From Leucaena leucocephala (Eukaryota > Streptophyta > Magnoliopsida > Fabales > Fabaceae), in assembly GCA_037074615.1 (NCBI GenBank), contig CM073537.1:18867989-18931988 (forward strand): 64,000 nucleotides of DNA, written 5' to 3'. Positions 11,832-24,019 of the stretch are shown here, one piece after another (the stretch's first letter is position 1; each line of letters begins with the position of its first letter). The notes beneath the pieces were generated by a model. The model made no database searches. It was not told the DNA's origin and worked only from the letters and a program-made list of their open reading frames with translations. Both the position numbers and the translations under genes were made by a program.

Positions 11832-14800
11832 ATGGGAACTCCACCACCAGAAGAGCTTCTCAAGAAGATCGAGGACCTCGAGGTGGGTCACGCACACCTC
11901 AAGCAAGAAATGTCCAAGCTCAAGCTCTCGGGCGCCAGCGATGCTCGGGCCGAGCAGAGCCATCATCGCCAGAGGTCGCACTCGATATCGCCGCAGCGTT
12001 CGAGATTGAACAGAGCCGGTGGCGGCGGATTCGATGGACCGGCTTCGTGGAAGAAAGGTTCGACCTCGTTTAAACATTCATCACCGCTTCAGAGGGAAAG
12101 CCGTAGTAGTGATCCTCAAAATGATGGAGATGGTGACGTTGGAAGAGGCCCTTCAGCTGTGAATTTTACTGATAAGCAGTATCTCAATATTTTGCAGTCA
12201 ATGGGGCACTCTGTTCACATATTGGATCTTGATGGTCGTATAATATACTGGTGAATAGCTTATTCGACTTCAAGTTTTCCTTTATTTGATTTCTTAATGC
12301 TTGAATTTGAAGATTAATTTGGTGGTTTCTTATTGTGGCTGCAAATGGAGATAAAAACGTAAGTTGTGATGAGTTTCTATTATTAGGCTGTTGGAGATGA
12401 TATGTCCTCAGATTAAAATGCATGCTTTTTGAATTATATTTTGTTCGAGCATGAAATGTTCTGTACTGTTGATTAAAGAATTCTAGGACCTACATCAAAA
12501 GCTTAATTGTCTAAGGTTAATGTAATGATTTTGCAGGAACCGTAGTGCTGAACATCTATATGGTTATCCAGCGGAAGAAGCCCTTGGTAAGGATGGCATT
12601 GAGCTGATTGTAGACCCCAGGGATTTTGCCCTAGCCAATGATATAGTCAACCGGGTCTCTATGGGAGAGAAATGGATTGGGCAGTTCCCTGCCAAAAATA
12701 AGATGGGAGAGAAGTTTTTAGCTGTAGCTACTCATACTCCTTTATATGACGATGATGGAAGTTTGATTGGCGTTATTTGTGTCTCAATTGATTCACGACC
12801 CGTCCTTGAAGTGAGAGTTCCGTTCTCAGAAGTAAGGCACTTTGAAACAGGTTCAGGCTTCAGCAATCTTAGAACTAGCCTTACAAATAAACTCGGTCTC
12901 GATTCTCAACAGCCTCTTCAAGTTGGTATAGCATCAAAAATTACAAATTTGGTTAGTCTACAACCTTTTCTTTTAAATGTTTCTTTTATTTAGTCTGGCA
13001 TGGCATGTTTTGATGTTAAAACCATTATAATAGGCATCCAAGGTAAGTAACAAAGTGAAGTTAAGAATCCGAACAGGAGAGAATAATGTGGATCGTGAAG
13101 GTGGGAGTGGTGAAAGTTATCATTCTGAGCATGGCCGTTCAGATTTGGTTCTTTCAGACCAGAGAGAAGATGCTAATTCAAGTGGAGCTAGCACACCCAG
13201 GGGAGAGGTGCCCCCATCTCCCTTTGGTGTATTTTCTCGCACAGAAGATAAAAGTCAAGGAAAAAATTTAAGAGAGTCTGGTGATGAGGGTGAAGGAAAA
13301 CCTATTCATAAAGTCTTAACTTCCAAGGCTGAAGCATGGATTCAAAAGAAAACAATGTCATGGCCATGGAAAACAAATGAACGGGATGGGTCAGAGGGAA
13401 GGAATGTCCGTGTTGGTTGGCCTTGGTTGCAGAATGATCAAGAAGATGAGCCAGCTCAGAGGAAGCCTCTTTCTTCTTGTGTGAGGCCAGAAAGTCAGAC
13501 AGGAGAAGGTAATCGACCTGTTAATAATGAAGCATTAGGATCCTGGTCCTCCTTCAATGTTAACAGCACAAGCAGTGCAAGCAGCTGTGGGAGTGGCAGC
13601 AGTGCTGTCAATAATAAATTGGACATGGATACTGATTGTTTGGATTATGAAATCTTGTGGGAAGACCTGACAATTGGAGAACAAATTGGGCAAGGTAGGG
13701 ATTTTTTTAAACACCAAACATGCATGCTTTGGGATTACTCGTGTTAAGAGCAAAAAAATAGTATTTATCACAAAAATCTTGGAACATCATCTATATTTCA
13801 AATTTCTTATTTCCAAAATTTGATTGCTTTGCAAATGTAACCAGTTATCAGTGTGGTTATCATCAGTAGTGGAACCAGAAATTTGACACTAGATGGGCAA
13901 ACTTTTAACAATTTTTTTTTTTTCATTAGATGAACAAATAAACTACTACTTTTAGTCTTTAATATAAGATCTACTTAGTTAATTTGAGTAGATTAAGAAA
14001 ATTAGCGAAGTTAGTTAATTATAATGATTGTGTGTAGTTTTCTTAAAATACCTCCTTTAATTATGTGCATTTGAGCTAACCTTGATATAAACTTCCTTAA
14101 TATGTGCAATCATATAGGGATACTTTGGGGGGGAAATTATAATTTTGGGAGATAAAGTGGAATGGAGTCTTATATTTGGACTAAAGTAGACTCCTCATCT
14201 AGCTCTTGTATTTAGGACTGGGAGTATAATATTATAAATGTAATAGTTTGAATAGGTAAGGGGAATTCTGGCCAACGGGAGGGGCGGCCGCCCCCCTTGC
14301 CTCTCCCCTGATTTCGCCACTAGTTATCATGCATGGAATTGGTTAGTTTTATTATCTCCTCTACCATACTTTGCTGATGCCATTATTCTTTCGTTGTCAA
14401 ATTTGATACAAGGTTTTGCTTAGTATGTTATTTCTATTTCCTATTCACCTCTTTGTTGTTGCTTTTCAGGATCATGTGGAACTGTGTATCATGCTCTGTG
14501 GTATGGATCAGTATGTTCTTTGCTCTTCCTGCTAATTATAGTCTTAAGTTAATATACTATATATAAAAAGGATATTGAAATAACTAGTGGCTATAGCTAT
14601 GTTCGATAATTCTCTTTTTCTTTCTGTTGTCCACTTTTTGTGGGTTAACAGCATATTTAAGGTTTTATTTTATATTACACAAATTATGATTAGGTTGCAA
14701 CTCAAATTACTAGCATGTCCTATAATGTTTTGAATTTCAAATTTTTCATTGAGAGGTAAAGCAATTTTTGGAAGGGAACAAGATGTATATGGCAAATGCA

Positions 14801-17800
14801 AGTCTGAGGAAATGCTAGAGTTTCATTTGGGATGTGTCTTTTCTGCAGTGACAAACTAAATATTGCTGATGACTAATACGTGATGCCAATTAACACCCAC
14901 ATTTCTGCAGGATGTTGCGGTCAAGGTGTTCTCCAGGCAGGAATATTCAGATGATGTGATAATGTCCTTCAGACAAGAGGTATGCTTTCAGGCAGTCAAA
15001 TTTAAAAAGAAAAAAAAGAAAAAAAAAACTTCAGTTGCTAATGTACTAGGGAGAGACAAACTAATTAGAATGTGCTAGGCTTTCCTTGGTGATCTTAGTT
15101 TGATGATATTTGCTTGATGATTATCTTTGCCATTTTTTTATTCACGCACTAAGCCACATCCATGTTAGGTGTCAGGGTGATGGTTTCTAAATATGTGAAC
15201 CTCGTTCCATCCACCAAAAACAATAACAGGATGGCTTCATTGAGTTTAATTATGTTTGATAAGGACAAAATTATCTGTTGACCAAAGAAGAAGGAAAAAG
15301 AAGGATCAATATGGTTTTAATCTGCTAACTTTGAATACATCATTGAGGTAGCATCGCCATGTTATAGTTTGGTGCTCTAATAAGGATATTGTAGTATGAG
15401 AAGATGTTGTAGAACCAAAAGTCTTGAGTGAACTTATGGTAGCCATGATATGAGCAGTTGAATAGGATTAAGCTTAATTAGCCCTAGAGATGTGAGTAAG
15501 GATAACCAAAGTGGAAGTAAGCTGTTTCATGTATTCATCAATTTTAAGGAGAAGGCTTTGGCAACATTCTTCATGCATTTGCTAACATGTGAAACATTTT
15601 TCACAACCCAGCACACATGATTGATTTATTGAAAGAGGTTTCACCATATATCATAATTCTATTAAAGGACCTCAAAGCAAACACATAAAAATTGCACCAA
15701 ATTTATTCCCTCTTTAATTGAAAATCTTAGCAAGACTAATAAGTTGAATTTTACATGAACCAAATACGTTATTGAGTGGAACCATAGTTCTCAGGCATTG
15801 TTATGTCTTAGACTGTAACCAGTGCGGAGTAATTTATGCAAGAGATTGTTATTCCAGTTCTTCATGAATCCTCACTGTTAGTTATTTTCTTCTATTTATA
15901 TGCTACTCTTATTCCACCATATTTGTACCTCAGAGTACTGAGCCTCCCCCTAAACCATTCATCATTATATAACACTGATTTGATGATACTGTTAATATCA
16001 AGGTATCTGTTATGAAAAGACTTAGACATCCAAATGTCCTTCTGTTCATGGGGGCAGTAACTTCACCTCAACGTCTCTGCATTGTGACAGAGTTCCTCCC
16101 ACGGTTTGTTCGGAAACCTTTTTTTTTAAAAGAAGCGTAGTTTAAAAATATCTAGTTGGGCTAATTATTCTTACATTCATCTGTAATTCATCTCAGTGGA
16201 AGCTTGTTTCGCTTACTCCAGAGAAACACAGCCAAACTTGACTGGAGACGGCGTGTTCATATGGCTTTAGATATTGTAAGTATTTTTTGGTAATATTATG
16301 GAGAAAATGTCTCATTCAAGTTTTGTCTATATAGTTGAGTGTTCATTTGTTTTCTGTTTTTCTCTTTATAGTACAAATTCATTTTGGACACTTTATTGCT
16401 TTAATTGAAGATATGATTTATTTTTCTCCTTTATGTAGGCACGGGGCGTAAACTATCTTCACCATTACAGCCCACCTATCATTCATAGAGATTTGAAGTC
16501 TTCAAATCTTCTAGTTGACAAGAACTGGACTGTTAAGGTCAGCTTCTTGTAACTTTTGTATTTATTCCATTTGTTAGGTTGTACACTCTCTTTTGATTGC
16601 TTGAAGATTTCTAGCATTATATTTTGTTTAGTTAAACAATATCTTAACCATGTACTTGCGGAACAGGTCGGTGATTTTGGCCTTTCACGCCTAAAGCATG
16701 AAACATACCTCACAACAAAGACAGGAAAGGGCACAGTAGGTTCACATATCTTATTTGTTGGCCACAAGATCTTTCTGTTTAACAAACAAAAAAGTTGCTG
16801 ATTCTAGCACTTTCTGCTTTGCAGCCTCAATGGATGGCACCAGAAGTTCTTCGTAATGAGCCCTCTGATGAGAAGTATGTTTGATCTGTACCCTTAAGTA
16901 TTCTCTTCCACCCCCCACCCCAACTGAACTTCTGGATTTTGAATACCTTATATTTTCTGCTTCATGGGAACATTAGGTCTGATGTATACAGCTTTGGAGT
17001 GATATTGTGGGAACTTACAACTGAGAAGATCCCTTGGGAGAGTCTTAACTCAATGCAGGTATAGTTTTCATGAATATGTGCACCTTGAATTTCCTACAGT
17101 GAATAACGTGAATAATAAGGTGACATATAAGATTGTTGAACTGAAAACCACCGAAAGAGTTTGTTTCATATTGGTGGAAAAAACCACACAAAGTTAGTCG
17201 AGCCCTTGAAGATATGTGGATCTTTGAATTGTTTCGTTATTTTATCACTCAGTTGCTTACTGAATAACAAATTTTAATTAATGGGCCATAGGGACCTACA
17301 TTCTTTTATTATCAATAAATTTGTTTTCCAATTCCTTCTGATATTTCATTCTATTAGTTTATCATGTTCATTTTTTGTAACTGTCATATTATGGTGGGTC
17401 CAAATATGAACAATGGTTTCTCTAGGATACTTGCAGGTGATTGGAGCTGTTGGGTTCATGAACCAGCGGCTAGAAATTCCAAAGGATGTTGATCCCAAGT
17501 GGGCTGCTATAATTGAGAGCTGCTGGCATAGGTGTGTATTCTGTTCATTGTGTCATACTAATTTATATCTTTTTCTGCGGCTCAATATGTACAAGCATAA
17601 ATCTTATGCCACTTGAAAAGTAAATAATTAATTAAAATGACTTGTGTCCTACTATTGGCGAGCATGCCTTGACAAATTTCATAAGATCAACTGTTTGAGA
17701 TATTCATTAAACATTTATGCTCTGAGTTTCTTCTTAAAATCTTTAGCATTTCTCAACATCTTTACCCATTTGAACCTTATCATTCATACTTCTCTGATTA

Positions 17801-18692
17801 AATTTTATCACAAGATTGAAATCCAAGCTGGTATTATGCGCATATATATATATATATATATATATATTGATGGTTCCATAGTTACTGACCTTTATAGTTT
17901 CTACTTCACTCTTTACCTAAGATACTTGAAGTAACGCAAAATTCATTTTGTTAATCTGGTTTGTGACAAATTAGCGGTTTCATCAGTTAACTTCACAATG
18001 CTTTGTTGGGTTATATGACAGAACTAAGTGATAGGAAACACCTATTTCTATTTTTCTACCTTTTGGCAGTCTGAATTTTTGTTCTTTCAACTTTAGTATG
18101 GGCTTCATTTAAGAACGATCACATTTTGATGGTATGTGGGGACAGTTTCACCTTTTTAAGATACATTATTAATTAAATAATGACAAAAAATAGAGACGAC
18201 GTTGCAACTATTTCTTCTTATAATTTTGAAGGGTGAAAAAATGATGTTTGTGTGCTGTTAGTAGGAAAACCCAAATTCTCCCTTCTTATTTTGGGCATTG
18301 TAGGGCTTTCCTAACAGTCCATGTCGTCTTGTCTCCAGAAAATCTACTATCCTTGATTTTACTATTTAATTAATGCTGGTCACCTGAAGTTGTTAGCAGC
18401 ACACACATGCATGCATGGTATTGTATGGGGTCTTTATGCTTTGGCTCTATTTTACTAGTGCATAGATGATGTGACTCACCTAGTTGTATGCAAGAATTTC
18501 ATGCGGGAACACGTTGCCATAACAAATATCTTGTGCTGACTTGTCTCTTTGTTCATTCCCACCAGTGATCCAGCCTGCCGGCCAACATTTCAGGAACTGC
18601 TGGAAAGGCTTCGAGAGCTGCATAGACGCTATGCCCTTCAATTTCAAGCTTCTCGTACTGCCGGTGCTGAAAACACTCAAAATGAGTCCTAA
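11832..18692 (+). CDS. PAS-domain Raf-like MAP kinase kinase kinase (group B)
   Basis: Thirteen exons: 11832-12250, 12537-12951, 13034-13694, 14470-14510, 14911-14979, 16003-16103, 16197-16275, 16439-16537, 16667-16735, 16825-16874, 16977-17058, 17437-17531, 18566-18692; all GT-AG, giving 768 residues. The N-terminus has a short coiled coil (EELLKKIEDLEVGHAHLKQE) and a Ser/Arg-rich stretch, then a PAS domain (YLNILQSMGHSVHILDLDGRI through GVICVSIDSRP, about 115-235), a long acidic/serine linker, and a C-terminal kinase domain from about 487: glycine loop IGQGSCGTVY, VAVK Lys517, HRDLKSSN with Asp613, DFG 631-633, GTPQWMAPE. The family matches Arabidopsis Raf7-Raf12; Raf10/Raf11 are reported to phosphorylate SnRK2 kinases in ABA and osmotic signalling, so a similar role is inferred. 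All catalytic residues are present. Intron 3 carries a hAT-like element; introns 5 and 12 exceed 1 kb. Confidence 0.93.
13864..14322. mobile_element. Small non-autonomous hAT-like transposon in intron 3 of the Raf-like kinase gene
   Basis: 459 bp bounded by an 8-bp direct repeat GTTATCAT (13856-13863 and 14323-14330). Left terminus CAGTAGTGGAACCAGAAATTT, right terminus (inverted) TAGTGGCGAAATCAGGGGA: imperfect terminal inverted repeats around TAGTGG. An 8-bp target duplication and such termini suggest the hAT superfamily. It has no open frame and includes a G/C-rich stretch GGGGCGGCCGCCCCCC near the right end. It sits fully inside an intron, so the coding sequence is unaffected. Confidence 0.6.
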
Positions 18693-19768
18693 AACACAAC
18701 TTTTGAGCTTTCTTTCCTTTATTCGCCTGCAGCCGATATAATGATTTTTTGCATACATTTTTACCAATTTCTGGGAAGCATATGAGTTGGTACAAACAAC
18801 CCGGCGGCTTCAAGTTGGAACCATACCAAATTACTGATCAGAAATGTGGTTCTTTACCATTTGCACTAGAACTTAAAAGGGGACAAAATTAAAAAATGAA
18901 AGTGGAGCAAAGACTTTTGACTATGATGATGGTTGGGATAGTCGTGTTTTGTCTCTTGAATGGCATCATAGATGTTCAACTTGTAAGTAGTGCTGTATGC
19001 TTGGAGCCACACCAAATGGGGTTTGACTGGGACCTCTATTTTAATCCTAGATGGAGAATTTAGGTGCTATTAAAAAAATTTGTACAGGAGACAGAGAAAG
19101 CAAAAACTTCGAGTTTTCATTGGACCAAAGGGATTAGGATCTGAAAAGTTTCTTCCCTTTTTTTATATTCTTTGTTAATCATGGTTGGAGCTTTGTAATT
19201 ACCCACTTGAATCAACAAGGTGCGGCTTGGCATGTCCGGTTCATGATTTGATTAGTACCTCCTAAACTAATCAGCAAGTGTGATTTTCCCACGTAGCTCC
19301 ACTTCCGTTATTTCTAATCTCAAGTGGCAGAATTTTGATTTCTGATTTGCCCTGATCGCTTTAATGTATTTTAAATCAACATTTAATCAGCGTGAGGTAA
19401 ATGTGAGGAAAATTCAATCTTTTATAATTTGTTCAAAAAAAAAATACACTACATAATTTTCCCGCTTATTAATATAATTACTAATGCTAATTTTTAAAAG
19501 TTGGGTCTGAGGAGCAATGCAAAGAAATGCCAATACGTGCATTAGCTTCGTTTTCCTACATGAAAGTCGTTTGATTTGAATAAAAAAATTGGTAAATAAA
19601 CCATGCACGTTTCAATACACAGCGGATCTTCCAGACTTTCCCCCAAAAACAGTTACTGCAGCTCATGCAAAAATATAATTTGCCAAAACAAAATAAAAAT
19701 ATAAAAATTCTAAATAAATCAGACTTTTGATGGTATACATTTGAGGATCCAAATTTGGACACAAATAT
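18693..19768. other. Intergenic region between convergent genes
   Basis: About 1.1 kb between the stop codons of the Raf-like kinase (+) and HYPK (-). It should hold both 3' UTRs and polyadenylation signals. No other gene or repeat is apparent. Confidence 0.5.
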
Positions 19769-22538
19769 TTAGCGAAGCAAATGCCTAATGGCAGCAACGG
19801 CGTCACCTTTATGCTCACGCAAGGTTCTTTCAGCCACCTTTTTGTCCAGCTGTTGAACACATTAAAAGAAGAGTTACCAGTCTATCCTAAACCAGAATGA
19901 GCTTCAAAAAGTTGTGACACTTAAGTTCAAGATGAAGTTACCTCTAGTTCATTTGCTATTATGTCAACATCAGCTGCATTTATCTTAACAGCAGCCAGTT
20001 CTTTCTCCCTGGCATATGAAACAGAACGGAAGACTGGAAGTTGAGATTTAAGATATAGAAGAAAAAAATTGACTGATACATAGGCTTATGTTGCAAACGA
20101 CAGGATTGGTGGTGAGATGATACAGTATATAAGCTCATAGTCCAGATTTGCACAGTAAAACTAAAGGGTCAATAATGTGGTAAGTAGTTCAGCACGATAT
20201 TAACGGTTAAAGGGAAAATAATATGTTTACATGAATAATGCAAGTCATTTAACTGAAGATTTCAATCCAAAAATGGGAACAAAAGAAAAACATGTGCAGA
20301 TTAAATAGAGCAGATATTGGCTATTAAGATTTAATGAACAGCTACATGTATCTGTCTTCAATGCACAAACCTTTGGGAGTTAGAATTGATGGAACATCAA
20401 GAATTGATGCACATCCGACGCTTTTAAAGATTTGTTGCCGAGTACATACTCAAGGTGAGGAATTGCAAAGATCTATGCGTATGATTGTTACACAAACTTA
20501 TCTCATGCTATCAAATCTAAATTGGTTTAAGCACGACTGTATTAGGGTCCCCACACTACGTGGCTCAGGTTAAAGCGTATACTTAAGATGAGCTTTTACT
20601 TCCCCCAATTATAACTTGTAAATTATAACATCCAATTAATGTCAGCATCAGATAATAAGTCAGCAACCAAATGCAGAAGAAAATTTTATGGAAGTTCAAA
20701 CTTCACAGACCTTTATGTATTTTAACCAGCAAAGTTTAAATAAGATTTATATGTTCAGATAAAAAGCCAATTGCTTGGGAATTCAAGAAGACAACCATCT
20801 GCATATTCTGATTGAGATGCTGACAATTGAAATTTCTATCACCTGAGGGCAATTCAGTTAGGACAGGAATTTTCTATTGACACTTAAAAGCTTCCTTCTT
20901 TCACTAAAAAAATAAAAAAGAAAAGGTTCCTTCTTGGAATCACGCATACAAACATTAACCAGCCCATATCAATCTGGGTTCATGGCTTCGACTACCTGAG
21001 GAGAGAATAATTCATATTTGGTATGTGAGTTTAAGGGAAAAGACCTTACTCCAAGTAATAGTTCATGGTATGTTCCATAAGCCCCTCAATCTTATTCAAC
21101 GTACACCCCCCCCCAAAAAAAAAAAAAATCCCCCGGGGGGAAATAACCCAGACAAAAAAGTTAGAAACTGGTAAAACTGTAAAAGAAACGGACAGATTTT
21201 AATAAAACTCGTTTACAAGTTTAAACTGGTTATTAAGTTTCAGACTAAAAGGAGCTTGATAAAACACGGGTTTTTTCCACGAGGTAATACCCAGCCCACA
21301 AAGCATGAAAAAAGCCTCCTGCCTCCATTCCCTTTTATAAGCTCATGTCTCCATTCATTCCTTGCCCTTCAAGATGTGAGACAAGGTAATACACACCACT
21401 TGCTTACCTTCCCTTTACAATTTTCAATTATTGAACTCAAAAAGCATTTTGCAAGTTACAAATTCTATTCCCTTGCTAATCACGGACCATCAAAACTTCC
21501 CCCTTAGGTCCGGTTACAATAAAATTAGCTAGTACACAAATACTTGTATAGGTGGCAAATCATATTGCATTTCTGCAAACAAAATACGATACTAAGGTAC
21601 ATAAAAGCAAGTAATGCAAATATAGAACATAGGTAATACTAAGATAAGCCTAGTGACAGCTGAAATTAAATCAAAGATGGTGAGATTTCTCATCATCCCA
21701 ACTCCACCTCCCCCACTCCCTCCACTCTCCCGCCCTTTTCTTTTCATTTCCTGAAGTAAAATATTATGGTAGCAAATGTGACAACAGGTTATCATTAAAT
21801 CAATAAGTAGGTAAACTGAAAACTTTACAAGGTTTTCCCGTTATATTAGTAATTAAAATGAAAGGTTGGAGGCTCATCATTTATCAGAGAGAAAAGTATA
21901 TTATTTCCCTAATTTCAGACTCCACCACAGTTTGAAGCTTAAGGGCAGGAATAATGCATTTTTCTCAGAAGGTTAAATGAATTTCGAATCCGCAAAAATA
22001 TGTTTAGAAAGTCTCCATAGCTTTATATGATAACGAAGCCATACAAGCCAATGCCCAAACATCAGAACATGGATGACAACCCCAACGTTACAGGGTTAGT
22101 CATTGCAAAAAAGTACTTACTGCTTTAAACCTTTCTCTGGAAAAATGACAAGCTCAAAAGACTTCTTTTTACCTCAAACGCATCGCATTCCAGTCCGCTT
22201 CTGCAGATGCAGCAATTGACGCCATGGCCTACCAAATCACATAAATGTTAGAAAGCATCGCATAAAACTGTTAAAGTGGAACACACTGCCCTAATCATTA
22301 TGTACCAAGCCTCCATCACCCAATTTAATAAGAAATTCTTACAATTTTTTATTTCTTAGAAAATAAAACATGGAATAAAAGAGTAAATATCAAGGAAACG
22401 AGGAGGCACCTCTTGGACGCGAGTGGAGTCGAGCTGGCGATCCTCGACGCGGTCAGTGAGCTTATCAAACGCTTTGCTCTGTTGCTGTAAGTCCTTGGAA
22501 TCCTCTATCCTCTCTATTCCCTCATCTGCAGCCTCCAT
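19769..22538 (-). CDS. HYPK: HYPK-like NatA-associated protein (huntingtin-interacting protein K homologue)
   Basis: Four exons on the minus strand: 22410-22538, 22173-22228, 19942-20008, 19769-19849, all GT-AG on that strand, giving 110 residues, the usual size. HYPK binds the Naa15/Naa10 N-terminal acetyltransferase complex (NatA) on ribosomes; in plants it is reported to support NatA activity. Visible features: the acidic N-terminus MEAADEGIERIEDSKDLQQQ, the conserved helix SKAFDKLTDRVEDRQLDSTRVQ, the linker AMASIAAS...NAMRLREKELAAVKI, and the C-terminal UBA-like domain (DVDIIANELELDKKVAERTL, ending GDAVAAIRHLLR). Intron 2 is about 2.2 kb. The gene was pieced together from short exons, two of them under 70 bases. 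Cytosolic; no targeting signal. Arrangement is tail-to-tail with the kinase. Confidence 0.93.
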
Positions 22539-24019
22539 CTTTTCTCTTTCAAGCTTTTTTGCTACTTCCTAAGAGAAATTCGAGACAGAAAATACAGAAG
22601 TCTCTCTTGCGAGTAGATTACTAGACAAAGCTCGACCCTTACTGATGATCTTGAAGGACGGCGATAGGGCGACACTACGAGCTAGGAAGAATCGAGAAAT
22701 AGGAGCCGCGTGAGCCTCGAAACTGCACCAGGCACCTTCTCTGCGTTGCGTCGGAGCATGTTGCCTTATTGGGCTTATCATGGAAGCTTTCGAAATTGAG
22801 CCTTATTGGGCTTGCATATCAGAAAATCTGCCTTTGAATATTGTGATTGGATTTATTAGGCCCAATCTTGGCGAGACTTGAATAATAGGGCGCATTCCTT
22901 AAATCTAGTGATGCTTAATGCCCACCTAATTTATTATAGCTAGATGGTGGGCCCATGCAATGTATGGAGCCCCGTAGCAAACTACATTGATTATTGCATG
23001 TAAACACTATGACTTATTAATAGAGTTAAGTCTAACGAAAGAAATTAGTCAAACCAAAATTTAAATTTTTGTTAAGACAAGTGTCCACATTTAGTGTCTA
23101 ATAATGCCACGAATAAGATTACCTTCAATAATATACTTATGCTTCATGGTTATCGGTTTTATTATACATGTTATTTTTAAAACTACCATATATGAACTTT
23201 TTGTTATAAAATAAAACAACAGAGAAGATAGATCAATAGGAAAAGAGAGCAATAGAGATTCTTTAAGTGAGATGTCCTATTTATAGACATGAGATTACAA
23301 TCCAATGGACTCATAAGGTTAATTATAGAATAATGAATCATAAATTACATTTTAGGTTATGGGAAGAAAAACCACAAGAGTCAGAGTGTCAAGATCTTCA
23401 AGTCATATTCAAAAAATATGAGAGAATATTATAGGAGATGGACATCCACATAAAAATGCTTTCTATTCACAACACTTTATTCCATGAGTTTTGTTATTCA
23501 ATCATTATTGTAATGACATTGAATTACAGCAAAATTTGCTACCTGCACGGATCTCATAATTGAAAATTGGCTGCATCCTCGATTAATAAGCATTTAAAAG
23601 TTTCACCAACTTAGTAGCTAGGCCATTTGAGTTACTTCCTTGGATAGAGAGGATATGAAGTTCAAATAATAATATATCATAGATATACGAGCAAGTTCGT
23701 ATTAGAGATCGAAACCTTCATAAGTTGTGCACTGCCATTTATTAGCACTTGAAGGATTTGAGAGAGAAGAGACAAAGGTTTTGTTAGGAGTTCATGGGGC
23801 TATATAAAATCTGTCTTGTAATCCTGTTCGGAATGAAAGGACAATTAGAAGTTTAGCAGTCTCGATCAAAGAAAAAGAGATCTCAACGGACTGCAGTAAT
23901 GGTTAAAAGATCTAGGGCTTAGTATCAGTATAAATACGAGCGATGATTTCCAGGGCAAAGTCGCCCATAAAGCTTTTAATATCGAGCTTTATAATATACT
24001 TTGTTATTTCTAATTAAAG
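22539..24019. other. Intergenic region upstream of HYPK and of the glycine-rich protein gene
   Basis: Divergent promoters: HYPK leader at about 22540-22760 and the upstream region of the glycine-rich protein gene, with a TATA-like sequence near 23988. The segment 23550-23885 is partly duplicated at about 26035-26225 (GCTGCATCCT...GAGCATTTAAA-type and GATCAGAGAAAAAGATCT-type blocks). No further gene. Confidence 0.5.
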
